A DNA stretch of 64,000 bases from Platanthera guangdongensis (taxonomy: Eukaryota; Streptophyta; Magnoliopsida; Asparagales; Orchidaceae), in contig CM077153.1 in NCBI GenBank assembly GCA_039583875.1, forward strand, positions 69,386,482 through 69,450,481, read 5' to 3'. The notes beneath the pieces were generated by a model. That model saw nothing but the letters and a program-made list of their open reading frames with translations, was not told the DNA's origin and did no database searches. The position numbers and the translations under genes are program-made. Positions 11,120 to 22,485 of the stretch are shown here, in pieces. Position 1 is the first letter of the stretch; each line of letters opens with the position of its first letter.

Positions 11120-11690
11120 AGGTTGTGCTAATTTCTTAATTAGTACCATCCTAAAAACATTACTTAGAATGCCGACACGCACTTGCACGTTTCATTGCAC
11201 AACATAAAAATCAATTTTTAAATTTTTGGTCTGCAAATAGTAGCCTAAAAGTTTCAGTTTTTGTCAAAATTTAAAAAAAAACAAAATTTTGGAAATTCTC
11301 CATCATTTTCTTAGTAAGAAATACAAAAAATATTATTTTTTTATTAACTCCTTATTTTTATTAAGACATTATAAAATTTAATTGTTGGTCTGCAAATAAC
11401 GGCCTATATTTTTTTTTTTCAGCAAAAAAAAATTTATTTAATAATCCTCATAATTTTTCCAGTAAGAAAATCCAAAAAAATCTTTTATCGCCATAGTTAT
11501 TAAGTGGGAACAATTCCATCTTTGAAAATTAAATAGAGGCAGGTTCATTTCTCATTGCATGTGCACCAGTTCCGGTGGAGTTTTCTCTCTGGTTCTCACT
11601 AAAATTGCATATGACGTATATGCTGCCCGGTTACACTATTCATATGCTAAGGATATGGCTAAACACACCCCTAGGCACACCACATTTATC
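11120..11690 (+). other. Leader between primer site and gag
   Basis: AT-rich noncoding sequence. It contains two related stretches (GGTCTGCAAATA followed by GCCTA at 11229-11247 and 11386-11405), probably an old internal duplication. No RNA gene or open frame worth calling was seen. Confidence 0.5.
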
Positions 11691-12290
11691 CTACTTATGA
11701 CGGTTTAGGATGTCCCACAAATTTTTAGAGATTGGCTTAACGGATTAGAGCATTATTTTAATTGCCACTTATGGGATGACCACAAAAAGGTTAACTTTGC
11801 CCGAGAGTGACTAGTAGGTCAAGCCCAGTTATTTTGGTTAAACGAAGAGCGTCGTGTTGGTAGCTATCATTACGCTTGGCCGCACATGTGTAGCCTACTC
11901 TCGGATCAATTTGATCCCTCCTACCTTCGCCCTGCTAATACTAAACCTATGAGTGAGTATAGTTATGACACTAGATCCATACCAGCCTTTAAGAACGACT
12001 ATAAACCAAACTTCCAGACCAAGCGACAAATAACTGAAGATTTGACTAAACTTAAAAAAGGGAACAAGTCAGTCTCGGATTATATGCATCTTTTTAAGGA
12101 TATGATGGTTAGAAGTGGTATGAAGGAGTTGCCAGAGATCACCCTCTCTAGGTTTCGTAAGGGGTTAAACCCCTACATCCTGGGTAAATTTTTGCGTTAT
12201 TGGCACACCGATCTAGACTCCACTTTTACCACGACAATAGAAATTGAGAAGCACCACCTTCCTAGGAATAAAGCACACTCGTGTCAGACC
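11690..12290 (+). pseudogene. gag: Chromovirus Gag, frameshifted
   Basis: From about 11691 the sequence aligns with the start of the minus-strand Gag at 4581 (TATGACGGT block, then TTTTGGTTAAACGAAGAGCG), but frame breaks and stops disrupt the first 200 bases. From 11886 the frame is open and carries the Gag core (KGNKSVSDYM and LSRFRKGLNPYI). No zinc knuckle follows at the place where the related copy has one. Confidence 0.78.
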
Positions 12291-12887
12291 AGAGAGACCA
12301 TATTAGGAGCACCACCCCCCGTTAGGGAAACCTCTCCTAATAGGTCATTTGTTGTGGGTTCGATAGATGTTACTACTAGTGTTATGCCTCTGTTAGCCTT
12401 AACATCTAAGCCCGTAGAGATAGTGACTAGTACTTCTGAGGATTCCGATGTGGATATAGAATCTCTGGATAATGAAGTTGACCAGCTAGTTGAGAGTATC
12501 CCTTCACGTACGATAGTGCCCGACGAGTCTGACGATTCTGAAAGTGAGGGAATTCCTAGTGATCTAGAAGATGATGTTTGGGATGATGATGATAGTCCTA
12601 GATGTGAGAGTATCTCTTTACCTATTACGAGCCCTACTAGCGTTGTGTTTGTGCATCCTAGTATTGAGTGCCCTCTCCCGGATATGATCCCCATCACATT
12701 AGAGCCTACGAATATACCCACTGAGACTTCATCTGACATTTTTGAGGAGCCTTTAAGTGAGGATTTTTCCATTGTCATTGACGATCCAGACTTAGTGGAT
12801 GTTCCAATTGATTGGGATGACTCACCTTATGTAAGAAGGTTATGTTTGGATGATTTTAGAGCTGCGAACCTGAACGATAGTATTTGA
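12291..12887 (+). pseudogene. Acidic Ser/Asp/Glu-rich extension of Gag
   Basis: In frame with the Gag core (the open frame is 11886-12887). It is dominated by D, E, S, P and V, with runs such as DESDDSESEGIPSDLEDD. The GIPSDLED block matches GVPSDMED in the related Gag at 2882-4581, so the start of the region derives from the Gag-protease linker and has expanded. There is no protease motif. Its stop (TGA 12885-12887) overlaps the ATG of the next frame at 12884. Function unknown; it might be a disordered capsid tail or simply noncoding filler with few stops. Confidence 0.55.
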
Positions 12888-14071
12888 TGATATCACCATT
12901 TTCTAAAATTCCATCTGAATTAAATTTTCCATCGGGTTCGATTTTGCCCATTTCGGAGACCTTTACTGATTCTGAATTAAATGACTTATCTAGTGTGTCG
13001 GAAGAACTTGCAAGTGAGGAAGTGGTATTTTTGAACGATTCTTTGGTTTTACCCCCGGATGAGAGTTCATTGACGTTATCACCGATCAGTGAAAGTTGTT
13101 CTGATTTGGATTTTATCCCGGATTTGATTTTACAGACCCTTCCTCCTATCTATGAGCCCACATTAGTTGCCGATTTAGGACGTGACATCGGTAGTCCTAG
13201 ACTGAGTTGTTGTGACTCGCCCACTCTTTTAGTTCCTACCTTGGCATTGTCTCAGCACTTAAAAATTAGTACGTTGAGCGCGCTAGTTTTTGGTCTGTTC
13301 ACCGCACTACGTAGATCTGACTATGCGTCACATTTAGCTATTCATTTCTCTGTGTGTCTAGCTACGGTTCTATCCTCGCCCGTTTCTGATTCTTTGGTTA
13401 TTGTGCCTTTGGATGTGGTGTCTCCTTCACATACCTATATCCCACACCCGGTCGCACGTATTTACCCACCGCCATTTGATGACCCTTTTTCCCACATGTT
13501 AGTGAACAAGGTTAGGCCCAATGAGTTGTATCGCTCACACCACTTGTCCCATCCGGGAGCATCCAACTCTTTTAGTATTTATGATGAGCGGTTTCCCTTG
13601 GCATATCTTTATGCCAAGTGTGAAAATATTAATTTTAAAATTAGGACTGTGAATTTTAAGCCTATGAAAATCATCTTTGATTATAAGGATCCCGTCCCCC
13701 CGGACTTAACCCCTTTACCCTCCGTATTTAGGTTAAGTCATGTAGCCCACGGTTTCACTCCTCACGATAGTATGATACTTATGCGTACTTTAAGGGAATT
13801 AATCACTCAAGTTGCATCTTATTTTTTACTTGCTAGTTTATCGCCGAAACTCGCACCAGATTATGTTCATCATGATCACATTTTATATAAGCACATTAGT
13901 GAAGCGCTAACCACATCATATAAATCTTATCAATTTCATGCTAGCTTACATAAAAGTGCGTCTCACTATATGATTGGAGATTTAGTTTTGGTGCGTTTCG
14001 TCCCTGAACGGTTACCTTCGGGCGCTATAGTAAGTTGGAGAGTTGGCAAGTTGGACCTTTTCAGATCTTAA
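12884..14071 (+). pseudogene. Acidic ORF fused to integrase C-terminus
   Basis: A 395-codon open frame. Residues 1-180 are acidic and hydrophobic-patterned (LPISETFTDSELNDLSS and similar) without a recognised domain. From about residue 265 (13680) it follows the integrase C-terminal region (VPPDLTPLPSVFR), ending with the GDLVLVRFVPERLPSGAI beta-barrel motif. A frameshift near 14040 moves the continuation (VGPFQILKKLGEYAYYL) into another frame. RT, RNase H and the integrase catalytic core are absent. An open frame of this length in a dead element is notable. Confidence 0.6.
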
Positions 14072-14480
14072 AGAAATTAGGAGAATACGCATATTATTTG
14101 AAGTTTTCCACTGATTGGGTATTACCCCTATTTTTAATGTTTTTAATTTAATGCCGTATGTTTCTCCACCACTTTAATTATCTGCATGTCCGTTTGGGTA
14201 CACTTTGTTTTCTTATGGTTTGGGTTGTGAGATTGTGCCTGAATCGCTATCTTCATTGGTCTTCACTGGAGGTATGTTGGTTGTTGATGTAGAAACTTGT
14301 TTTCCTTTATTGCCTAATGTTTTTCCAAGGTTCCCTAGGACCATCTCTTTGTATGATAGGATACTCCAGGTTATAGTGCTCTCCTTTACATGTGGTGATG
14401 TTTACCACTACTTGATTCGATGGCATGAACGACCGGCCTCCGATGATTGTTGGATGGTATGGACCTATATGATGAACATG
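14040..14480 (+). pseudogene. Integrase tail and chromodomain remnant
   Basis: After the frameshift, PFQILKKLGEYAYYLKF and, in another frame, ITPIFNVFNLMPY continue the integrase C-terminus. At 14390-14470 YHYLIRWHERPASDDCW matches the core of a chromodomain (aromatic residues plus W). Chromodomains of chromoviruses bind histone marks. The frame breaks at least twice. Confidence 0.65.
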
Positions 14481-14599
14481 ATGAATTCCATAATTTTTCA
14501 AATTACTTACACCATTAAATTAATTTCTTTAAATGTAATCCCTAGTCGTTTTGCACATGAAGTATTGTCAATATTAAACCTACTATCCTAGGGATTCTT

Positions 14600-17121
14600 C
14601 CAGGTATATAATATGATAATTAATGGGGCCTACCAAAATTTCATGCTTTTTCAATTCAGATTTATAATTAATTCCTATTTAATACTATATCCACAAATCT
14701 AGCATTTTCCAAATGAAGTACATAAAATATTATCTCAAAATTCTAATTAAATTACAGAGCCTTGATAATAATGAAATAATGCTATGTCCAGATTTCCATT
14801 TACATCTATGTTGAAATGGCCTATCCATGATAAATTTGAGTTATTTACCAAAATGCCATTATGGCGCCTAAGTATATTATTTGGCACCCCAAAATTCTGA
14901 AATAATTGCACAAGATATAAAACATACAATTACAGCAATATGAATTTTCTCAGATTTTTCAAAGGAATATACCCATCATTTCTACACAAATTCCATAAGG
15001 GTAAAATAGTCATTTTGCTCCTTAAACTACATAAACTTCATCCAACAAAGATATAATTTATTTCCTCAAAAGGACCAAATTTTCAGAAATTCAAAATAAT
15101 GGGATTTTTGTTCCCAAAAATCCCACCATTGCTATGAGAGGTGTATTACACCCTCATGTGTCTCTATAATAAAAATCATGATTTTTGAATGTTCCAAGTT
15201 GGCTGAAAACACATTATTTCATTTTAGGCTAAATGCACACCAAACATATAACAAGCCAACACATGCAAGTGGGTTTACCCAACACGCAGTGGTCCAAATT
15301 GGCTGAAATTTAAAACATAGACTTATAATGACCGTAAGGACATGCCACCAAAATTTGCGGCCATTTGGAGCCCTACAACTCCAAATATTTCATTTATTTC
15401 ATTTTGGGTATTTTAGTAAAAACTATAGAAAATTTTCCCAAAAATTCTCATTTTGTACAGGGGTTAACCAAGCCCTAAACATGCATGCATCCAAAATTTT
15501 GGGCCATTTGGATGACTGGTTTGACTTGGGCATCATTTTGAAATTCTGCCCTAGCTAAGGACCAACCCTAGAAAAATGGTCCTACAGGTCAGACCACTGG
15601 ACCAAATCTCAAGTTAAGGGTGGCAAATTAAAGTTAACACAAAGGGCTACAGTTTTCATGTTCATGTAGTCCTATGGAAATGGCTCTAAGAGCCCTATAT
15701 TTGACATGCACGATCACTGAATTAATGTTACAGAAATGTAATTTCATTTCATTAAATAATAACAGAAATTAAATTGATTTTTAATAAAAATGCACAGCAC
15801 GAATCTTAAAGCGATATTGGACGGAATCCGTTTATCTTCCCCAAGCATTCAACGGATGAGATCGAGCTGACCTGGGGGATATTGCGGGGCCATTTCCGGC
15901 CACCTGAGGCCGCGCCACCCCCGGCCAACGGTGCCATCACCTTCACGGTGGTGGTGGCTATCCTTTGCCGGTGATGAGGTGGAGGGAGACGGCGGCGACG
16001 GCGATCCCGAGTAGTAAGAAAAAGCTTGAAAAATCTCCCATTTCTCCCAAGGCATCGGGCTCAATTGAGCCCGATATCTCCCCTAGTTGATCTAGGATTC
16101 TAGTACGGGAAGAGGGACGGTGAAACAAACTTGTGTTGGTGGCGGGCGGCGAGGATGGAGGCGTGTGGCCATTCCCGACCTTGTTCCGGCGGTACCTCTT
16201 GGATTCATGGTTCCTACACTATTTCCTTCACTCCAGCTATCGATTTCTACTCTCCTTTGCCCTCTGAAGCTAATGGAATCAATATCTCTGGCTGGGAGGG
16301 GATATATGGGGATATACAACCAAGGGAAGCTCGGTTTGGAGCTTTGGTTGTATCACCCTTCATGCCAAGTGGCCATCAGCCTCTCACCTCCTCCTAATAA
16401 CTCCAAGGGAGGTCTGACAGCAAGCCATGGCTGAAGAGAAGGAGTCATGTGGCCTCCTCCCTTAATTTCAACCTTCTCTCTCCTCTTTTTGGGTGAATTT
16501 TCCAATTTTGCCCTTGCATGTATTCTCTCTCTTCTAAAATTCCCACTTTACCCTCATACATGTGTCCCTCTATTCAAAACCAGGGGTAGGGGTGGTCATT
16601 ATCCATTTGGGCTGGCCATGGATCAGATTTGATGGGCTTGGCCTAAAGGGAGTGGGCTTAGCCTTCATTTTCTCCTTTAGGTTAAATAGGTTGACTTGGG
16701 TTGACTTGGTCAACCATGATGAGTGGGCTGACCCCACTTGGTGGTCATGGGTCTAATGGCACCACCCAACTTGGGTTGGGTCAATGTGGTGCCCTACTTC
16801 GGCTAATTGGGCCTATAGGTATAGGTTTGACCAAATTAGGGCCATGATTGACTTTGGTCAACTAGGGTCAAAGGGTTGACCTAATGGCATGCCCTAGGGT
16901 CCACTTAGATTGTTTTAGGGTTAGGGCAATGTGGTGGGGTCATGGTGTGGTTAGGGTTCCTATTTAGGCAAGTTTGACATGTTTTGACTTTGGCCCCTTA
17001 GTGGGCCCCACATGGCTACAATCCACTACCTAGGGTCAAGCCTAGCTAAATCCCCTATCACCCACCCCATGCCTAACCCAATCTAAGTGAAGGGGGCCTA
17101 GAAGTAGCATGGGATGTTACA
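14600..17121 (-). repeat. 3' LTR and flank of a second Del/Tekay-like gypsy element
   Basis: On the minus strand the LTR starts TGTAACATCCC at 17121, next to the end of pol. The first 400 bases hold many copies of TTGACC/GGTCAA and GCCCACT-like words; the rest (14600-15850) is AT-rich. The far end was not located. Open frames at 16120-16434, 16131-16397 and 16447-16632 have no recognisable product and lie in the LTR. A normal polypurine tract is not evident, only a weak TTATTGGGATT. Confidence 0.6.
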
Positions 17122-17219
17122 AATCCCAATAAACAAGAAAATAATTTCCTCCCCGAAATTTAAGTTCGGGTCTATGGGGTTCTACTTACAAGAATTATAA
17201 GAAATTTTAAACGTATAAA

Positions 17220-18049
17220 CTAAAGTATACCTGAAGTGAACAGCTCCGGGTGTTGCTCCAGCATTAGATCCCTCGGCTCCCAAGTGTGCTCCTCCTGTCC
17301 ATTATTGGACCACAACACCTTCACGAGAGGGACCTTTTTCTTCCGCAACACACGGACATCTGTATCATCAATCCAGATCGGCTCCAGTCTGACGGATCTA
17401 TCTGGCGCTATCAGACCGTCTGTAGTAGTAACATGCTTCTCCGGCCATAGGAGAGCTCTTCGCAAGGAAGAAACATGGAAGACGTCGTGTAGAGTACCTA
17501 ACTCCGGTGGCAGCTGCAGTCGGTAAGCTAAGGGGCCGATCCGCTCCAGGATCACGTATGGCCCCATATATCGAGGACTGAGCTTCTTGTGCCTCCGCAC
17601 CCGAGAGACACCATGTACCAGATGTATTTTCAAGAAAACCCTATCTCCAACCTGGAACTCCACCTTCCGATGCCGAGCATCATAATACTTTGCATGTCTG
17701 CTCTGGGCCTCTAGCAGCCGATCCCTGATCAAATGTACCTGAGCCTCCGTATCCTTCACATAATCAGAACCAAGATCCTTGGTATCCACATCCTGAACTC
17801 ATGACAGCGGTGTCCGACATTTCCTCCCATAAAGTGCCTCGTAAGGAGCCATCCTGATGCTAGCCTGGTGGCTGTTATTGTAGGAGAATTCGATCAGTGG
17901 TAGTAGACTCTCCCAAGGATTCCCCGTATCCAATATACATAGGTGGAGTAGATCCTCCATGGTCGGGATGGTCCGCTCGGTCTGTCCGTCGGTCTGCGGG
18001 TGGAAGGCGGTACTAAAAGTAAGATGAGAGCCCAAGTAAGCATGCACGG
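17220..18049 (-). pseudogene. int: gypsy integrase core C-part and C-terminal domain
   Basis: Contains [12 protein letters not shown] with the catalytic Glu region, [23 protein letters not shown], the beta-barrel GDRVFLKI, LSPRYMGPY, HDVFHVSSLRR and the chromodomain-like EEHTWEPRDLM. A TGA between 17799 and 17789 replaces the Trp of PLSW. The frame is cut at 18045-18049 by insertion of the copia element and resumes at 22486; across the insertion the protein reads SEWRAV/HAYLGSHL without loss, so the insertion is clean. Confidence 0.88.
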
Positions 18050-19615
18050 TGAAAGAGGATAGATCTTAACAAAATACTAGAGCTTAGTCACAGCACAAAA
18101 TAACAAACAGAATAAGCAAAGAGGTAGATCAAGCAACACAGAAGAGACACAAGGATTTTTATAGTGGTTCCCCAAATTTGGGTAGTCCACTCTTCTACCA
18201 CCCTGGTAGGAATCCACTGCAGGATGAGTTGATCAGGTGTCCTGCACACCAATGGGTTTTGATCAGGTCCCCAAAAACAAAACCCTCAAGTCTTTTGGAA
18301 GGAGACTTGCAACCAGGAATCACTTTTGAAGGGAGATGACAACCCTTTATATAGGAGGGAGAAAAGAGGTGATGGAAATCTTCTCTTTCTCAATAGCAAC
18401 TGAGAAGATTATGTGGATATTGATGTTAGCAGATGCTCCCCCTGAGATGTTGAATTGGTCAGGAATGCTGGAGCACTGCTACAGGGTGATAGGCCTTTAA
18501 TCTTCAGGCCTGGACCAGAGAATGCTTCAGGAACTTCTGACTGATAGAGTTTTGTTGTCCTTGAAGTTATCCTGCAGTAATGAGGAAGAAGAAAACTCTT
18601 GATAGATGATTGGTTGTTCTTCTTCTTCTTATGATTGCTGTTTCCTCTGGTCTAGGGCTGCTAGTTGCTTCAGTAATATTGCCCTATGTGTGTTCTTCAC
18701 TTTCTGTATATGTTTTGTTACTTCCTGTCTTGTGTCGCATTGTTCTGCTTCTTCCTATGTATTTGAATTCCTTAATCTTGATGGCGGAAGGAACATTCCC
18801 GAGAGTAGATGCTTTGGAACTTGATCCATAATTACTCCAACTGTAACTGTCTGTTTGAACGGCTATTTTCACTGAGAATATTGACTGTAATTAATCCTCA
18901 ATTAATTCTGCCAACTGTTACTGATTGCGCAGAAATCGTCGACCTGAGCTTTCGTCGAGTTCATCATTCGTCGACCTGAGTTCGACATTCGTCGAACTCA
19001 GCTAGATATCGTTGAGCTGAATAGCTTGCCTGCGTTCGTCGACCGGAGCTAGCAGTTCGTCGAGCTCAGATTCTATTTCGTCGAGCTGAGAAACTGACTT
19101 GCTGATTTCGTCGAGCTGAATAAGTGTTGTCCACCAATCGTCGACCTGAGTTCGACGTTCGTCGAACTGAGAATGATTCTGGACTTGGACAAACTGATGA
19201 TCTGTGTGTTGACACAAGACCTGTGTGTCGACATAGTTGGCTTCTGGTGTTCAACTGAGTGAGTTGACACAAGTCCTTCTAGTGTCGACATAGTTGGTGT
19301 CGACTAATATACTAAAGTGTCGACAGAGGTTCTGGGTGTCGACATAGACTAGCTGAAGTGTCGACACAGATCCTGGATGAAGTGTCGACATAGATCCTGG
19401 GTGTCGACACGGACTATAATCAGTGTCGACACAATTGCTCTGTGTGTCGACACAGCCTGCTTGAGTCTTTGATAGTTGTGTTGAAAGGCTGATCCAAGAT
19501 GCTGGTACTGACTTAGTCTCTAGAAATAAACTAATGGCCCATGACTATACATTTTGGGTCAGACTAAGCAAACCTAATATTGACCCTTGCCCAAATCAGA
19601 ACTAGGGTTCCAACA
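18050..19615 (-). repeat. 3' LTR of the non-autonomous copia
   Basis: 1566 bases, TGTTGGAACC...CTTTCA on the minus strand. U3 holds two motif arrays: TTCGTCGA/TCGACGAA and relatives (18930-19175) and GTGTCGACAC (19195-19450). CTATATAAAG (18345-18354, minus) is the TATA box, downstream of both arrays. Confidence 0.92.
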
Positions 19616-19640
19616 ATCTCCCCCTATTTGGGTAAGGGCA
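19616..19640 (-). other. Polypurine tract
   Basis: AAATAGGGGGAGAT on the minus strand directly precedes the LTR start TGTTGGAACC at 19615. Confidence 0.8.
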
Positions 19641-20447
19641 CTATTTACATCAAAAGCAAGTAAAATGCAAAGCAAAAAGATCTGCTTGATTTATAAGGTA
19701 TCAGCAGATGTACAATGGAAGCTTTGAAACACAATAAATAAAACAAGAACTAAAATACTGCTGCAAACAACAAACTCCCCTATATGCATATCCTTGCATA
19801 AAGTATTCAGCCACTGATATCATGTATATTTGCTGGACTGAATTCTTTTCCTGCAAGGTGATATTAGGAGTTCTGGACCCAAATAACCTTGGGTCCTGGT
19901 TCTCTTTTATAATAATCAGAAATAAAAGAATAAAAATTTCCGTTTTGAAATTCTGAGTTCGACGAAAAAGAGAACTTTCGTCGAGCTAAGTTCGACGAAT
20001 GATATTGAGATCGTCGATCTCTATTCACAGAATGATAATAATTGTTTTCTGTGATCCATTTTCGTCAACCTCTGTTCGACGAATTAACTTTGTTTCGTCG
20101 AGCACAGAGTTCTGCATAGTTCAAAGCAAAATCTTTGTTCATAGTTCGTCGATCTGAGTTCGACGAATAGTATTGATGTCGTCGATCTCCGTTCGACGAA
20201 ATATTTTGAACTAAAATTTTCTGATGTGATAATTGAAAATCAGTGTTAAATTTAGCTGAAGAAGAGTCAATGGAAGAAATAACCTGATCCTCTTCATCTG
20301 ATTCACACTCTGATTCTTCAGATTCTTCAGCATAGCTGCTGCGAGAAGCATCTATTGCCATTAGGCAAAATTCTCTGGCTCTTGCTTCTTCTTCATCACT
20401 TCAGGATTCAGCTTCAATTATTCTCTCTTTTGCTGAAACAGCAGCCA
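19641..20447 (-). pseudogene. Internal region: Gag C-terminal remnant and motif array
   Basis: A minus-strand frame at 20065-20361 encodes a Ser/Glu-rich stretch (SEESECESDEED) similar in style to the acidic Gag linker of related copia elements; no zinc knuckle seen. Positions 19960-20210 contain about a dozen copies of TTCGTCGA, GTTCGACGAA and variants, the same motif that fills U3 of this element's LTRs. The rest (19641-19950) is AT-rich and noncoding. Confidence 0.55.
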
Positions 20448-20789
20448 TTACTGTAATGGAGTCCCACATCTCTTTTCAGATGAACATTCAACAAGTTCCT
20501 CAAAAATGTCATCAGATATTGATTGTGCCAGAATGTTCATTGCTTGTGCATCAACAATCTTCATATTTTTCTTGGCATCTGTCCATTGAGATGATGGAAC
20601 AACACTTGGACTTTGATAAGGACCTGATAAGATGGAATGAAAAATATTGTCATCAATAGATTCCATATAAAATCTAATCTTTGTCTTCCATAGTGCAAGT
20701 TTATCTAGATTGCACATGGGCAGTCTGGTGCTTGAAAAATCTACAAGTTGTGCCATGATAAAACTCAAAAGATTTTTAAGATCTATCAA
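20448..20789 (-). pseudogene. gag: copia Gag N-terminal fragment
   Basis: The frame contains LALWKTKIRFYMESIDD and the following AQAMNILAQSISDDIFEELV, which correspond to the Gag capsid N-domain seen in the Sirevirus copy at 32384-32824 (WKERVRLFMEASD; AQNIIVSSIDDGTFQNLV). It ends where the family continues MWDTL; here the frame shifts (CGTPLQ). Translation could start at the ATG ending at 20789 or the internal ATG at about 20756. Confidence 0.75.
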
Positions 20790-20830
20790 AGGATCTTTGT
20801 GGTTCAGGTGTTAAACCGTACAACCAATAA

Positions 20831-20904
20831 AGTATGGTATTTTAACCAACCTGTAAGGTCTGGTATTTTAACCAACCTGTAAGGTCTGGTATTTTAACCA
20901 ACCT
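20831..20904 (+). repeat. Three tandem 26-bp units beside the primer site
   Basis: GGTATTTTAACCAACCTGTAAGGTCT-type units (one shortened, two full: 20853-20878 and 20879-20904). They lie within 13 bases of the primer site, in the 5' leader of the minus-strand transcript. Confidence 0.85.
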
Positions 20905-20916
20905 CCCTCTGATACC

Positions 20917-20927
20917 AATTGAAAGAG
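20917..20927 (-). other. Primer binding site, initiator-Met tRNA type
   Basis: TGGTATCAGAG on the minus strand, two bases from the LTR end at 20930. Confidence 0.88.
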
Positions 20928-20929
20928 GA

Positions 20930-22485
20930 TAGATCTTAACAAAATACTAGAGCTTAGTCACAGCACAAAATAACAAACAGAATAAGCAAAGAGGCAGATC
21001 AAGCAACACAGAAGAGACACAAGGATTTTTATAGTGGTTCCCCAAATCTGGGTAGTCCAATCTTCTACCACCCTGGTAGGAATCCACTGCAGGATGAGTT
21101 GATCAGGTGTCCTGGGCACCAATGGGTTTTGATCAGGTCCCCAAAAACCAAACCCTTATATCTTTTGGAAGGAGACTTGCAACCAGGAATCACTTTTGAA
21201 GGGAGATGATAACCCTTTATACAGGATGGGGAAACGAGGTGATGGAAATCTTCTCTTCCTCAATAGCAACTGAGAAGATTACATGGATATTGATGTTAGC
21301 AGATGCTCCCCCTGAGATGTTGAATTGGTTAGGAATGCTGGAGCACTGCTACAGGGTGATAGGCCTTCAATCTTCAGGCCTGGACCAGAGAATGCTTCAG
21401 GATCTTCTGACTGATAGAGTTTTGTTATCCTTGAAGTTATCCTGCAGTAATGAGGAAGAAGAAGACTCTTGATAGATGATTGGTTCTTCTTCTTCTTCTT
21501 ATGATTGCTGTTTCCTCTGGTCTAGGGCTGCTAGTTGCTTCAGTAATATTGCCATATGTGTGTTCTTCACTTTCTGTATATGTTCTGCTACTTCCTGTCT
21601 TGTGTTGCATTGTTCTGCTTCTTCCTATGTATTTAAATTCCTTAATCTTGATGGCGGAAGGAACATTCCAGAGAGTAGATGCTTTGGAACTTGATCTATA
21701 ATTACTCCAACTATAACTGTCCATTTGAACGGCTATTTTCACTGAAAATATTGACTGTAATTAATCCTCAATTAATTATGCCAACTGTTACTGATTGCGC
21801 AGAAATCGTCGATCTGAGCTTTCGTCGAGTTCATCATTCGTCGGCCTGAGTTCGACATTCGTCAAACTTAGCTAGATATCGTCGAGCTGAATAGCTTGCC
21901 TGCGTTCGTCGACCGGAGTTAGCAGTTCGTCGAGCTCAGATTCTATTTCGTCGAGCTGAGAAACTGACTTGCTGATTTCATCGAGCTGAATAAGTGTTGT
22001 CCACCAATCGTTGACCTGAGTTCGACGTTCGTCGAACTGAGAATGATTCTGGACTTGGACAAACTGATGATCTGTGTGTCGACACAAGACCTGTGTGTCA
22101 ACACAGTTGGCTTTTGGTGTTGAACTGAGTGAGTCGACACAAGTCCTTCTCGTGTCGACATAGTTGGTGTCGACTAATATACTGAAGTGTCGATAGAGGT
22201 TCTGGGTGTCGACACAGAGTAGCTGAAGTGTCGAAATAGATCCTGGATGAAGTGTCGACATAGATCCTGGGTGTCGACACAGACTATCCTCAGTGTCGAC
22301 AGAGTTGCTCTGTGTGTCGACACAGCCTGCTTGAGTCTTTGATAGTTGTGTTGAAAGGCTGATCCAAGATGCTGGTACTGACTTAGACTCTAGAAATAAA
22401 CTAATGGCCCATGACTATACATTTTGGGTCAGAATAAGCAAACCTAATAGTGACCCTTGCCCAAATCAGAACTAGGGTTCCAACA
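20930..22485 (-). repeat. 5' LTR of the non-autonomous copia
   Basis: 1556 bases, partner of 18050-19615 with the same two U3 arrays (21800-22050 and 22070-22330). The TATA box is changed here to CTGTATAAAG (21215-21224, minus), while the 3' LTR keeps CTATATAAAG, so this copy's own promoter may be weakened. Confidence 0.92.

Larger units (their letters stand above)
10016..14600 (+). mobile_element. Non-autonomous chromovirus derivative (gypsy), plus strand
   Basis: 5' LTR (about 10016-11100), initiator-Met primer site (11107-11119), decayed gag (about 11690-12290), then acidic reading frames in place of protease-RT-RNase H-integrase core, then the integrase C-terminus and a chromodomain remnant (13690-14470). 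No 3' LTR was recognised; the end near 14600 is an estimate. Gag is related to that at 2882-4581. Mobilisation would need enzymes in trans. Confidence 0.72.

Noticed and set aside
16120..16760. Possible small host genes with Met starts
   Set aside because: No domain, no intron signals I can support, and they sit within an LTR-like region next to a gypsy pol.
18606..18872. Hydrophobic short frames duplicated at 21437-21742, possibly a small membrane protein
   Set aside because: The duplication is just the two LTRs; the hydrophobicity comes from T-rich LTR sequence in shifted frames.
18930..22330. CRISPR-like regular spacing of short palindromes
   Set aside because: Units are degenerate, spacing is irregular, the sequence is in plant LTRs with target repeats and primer sites, and no cas genes exist.
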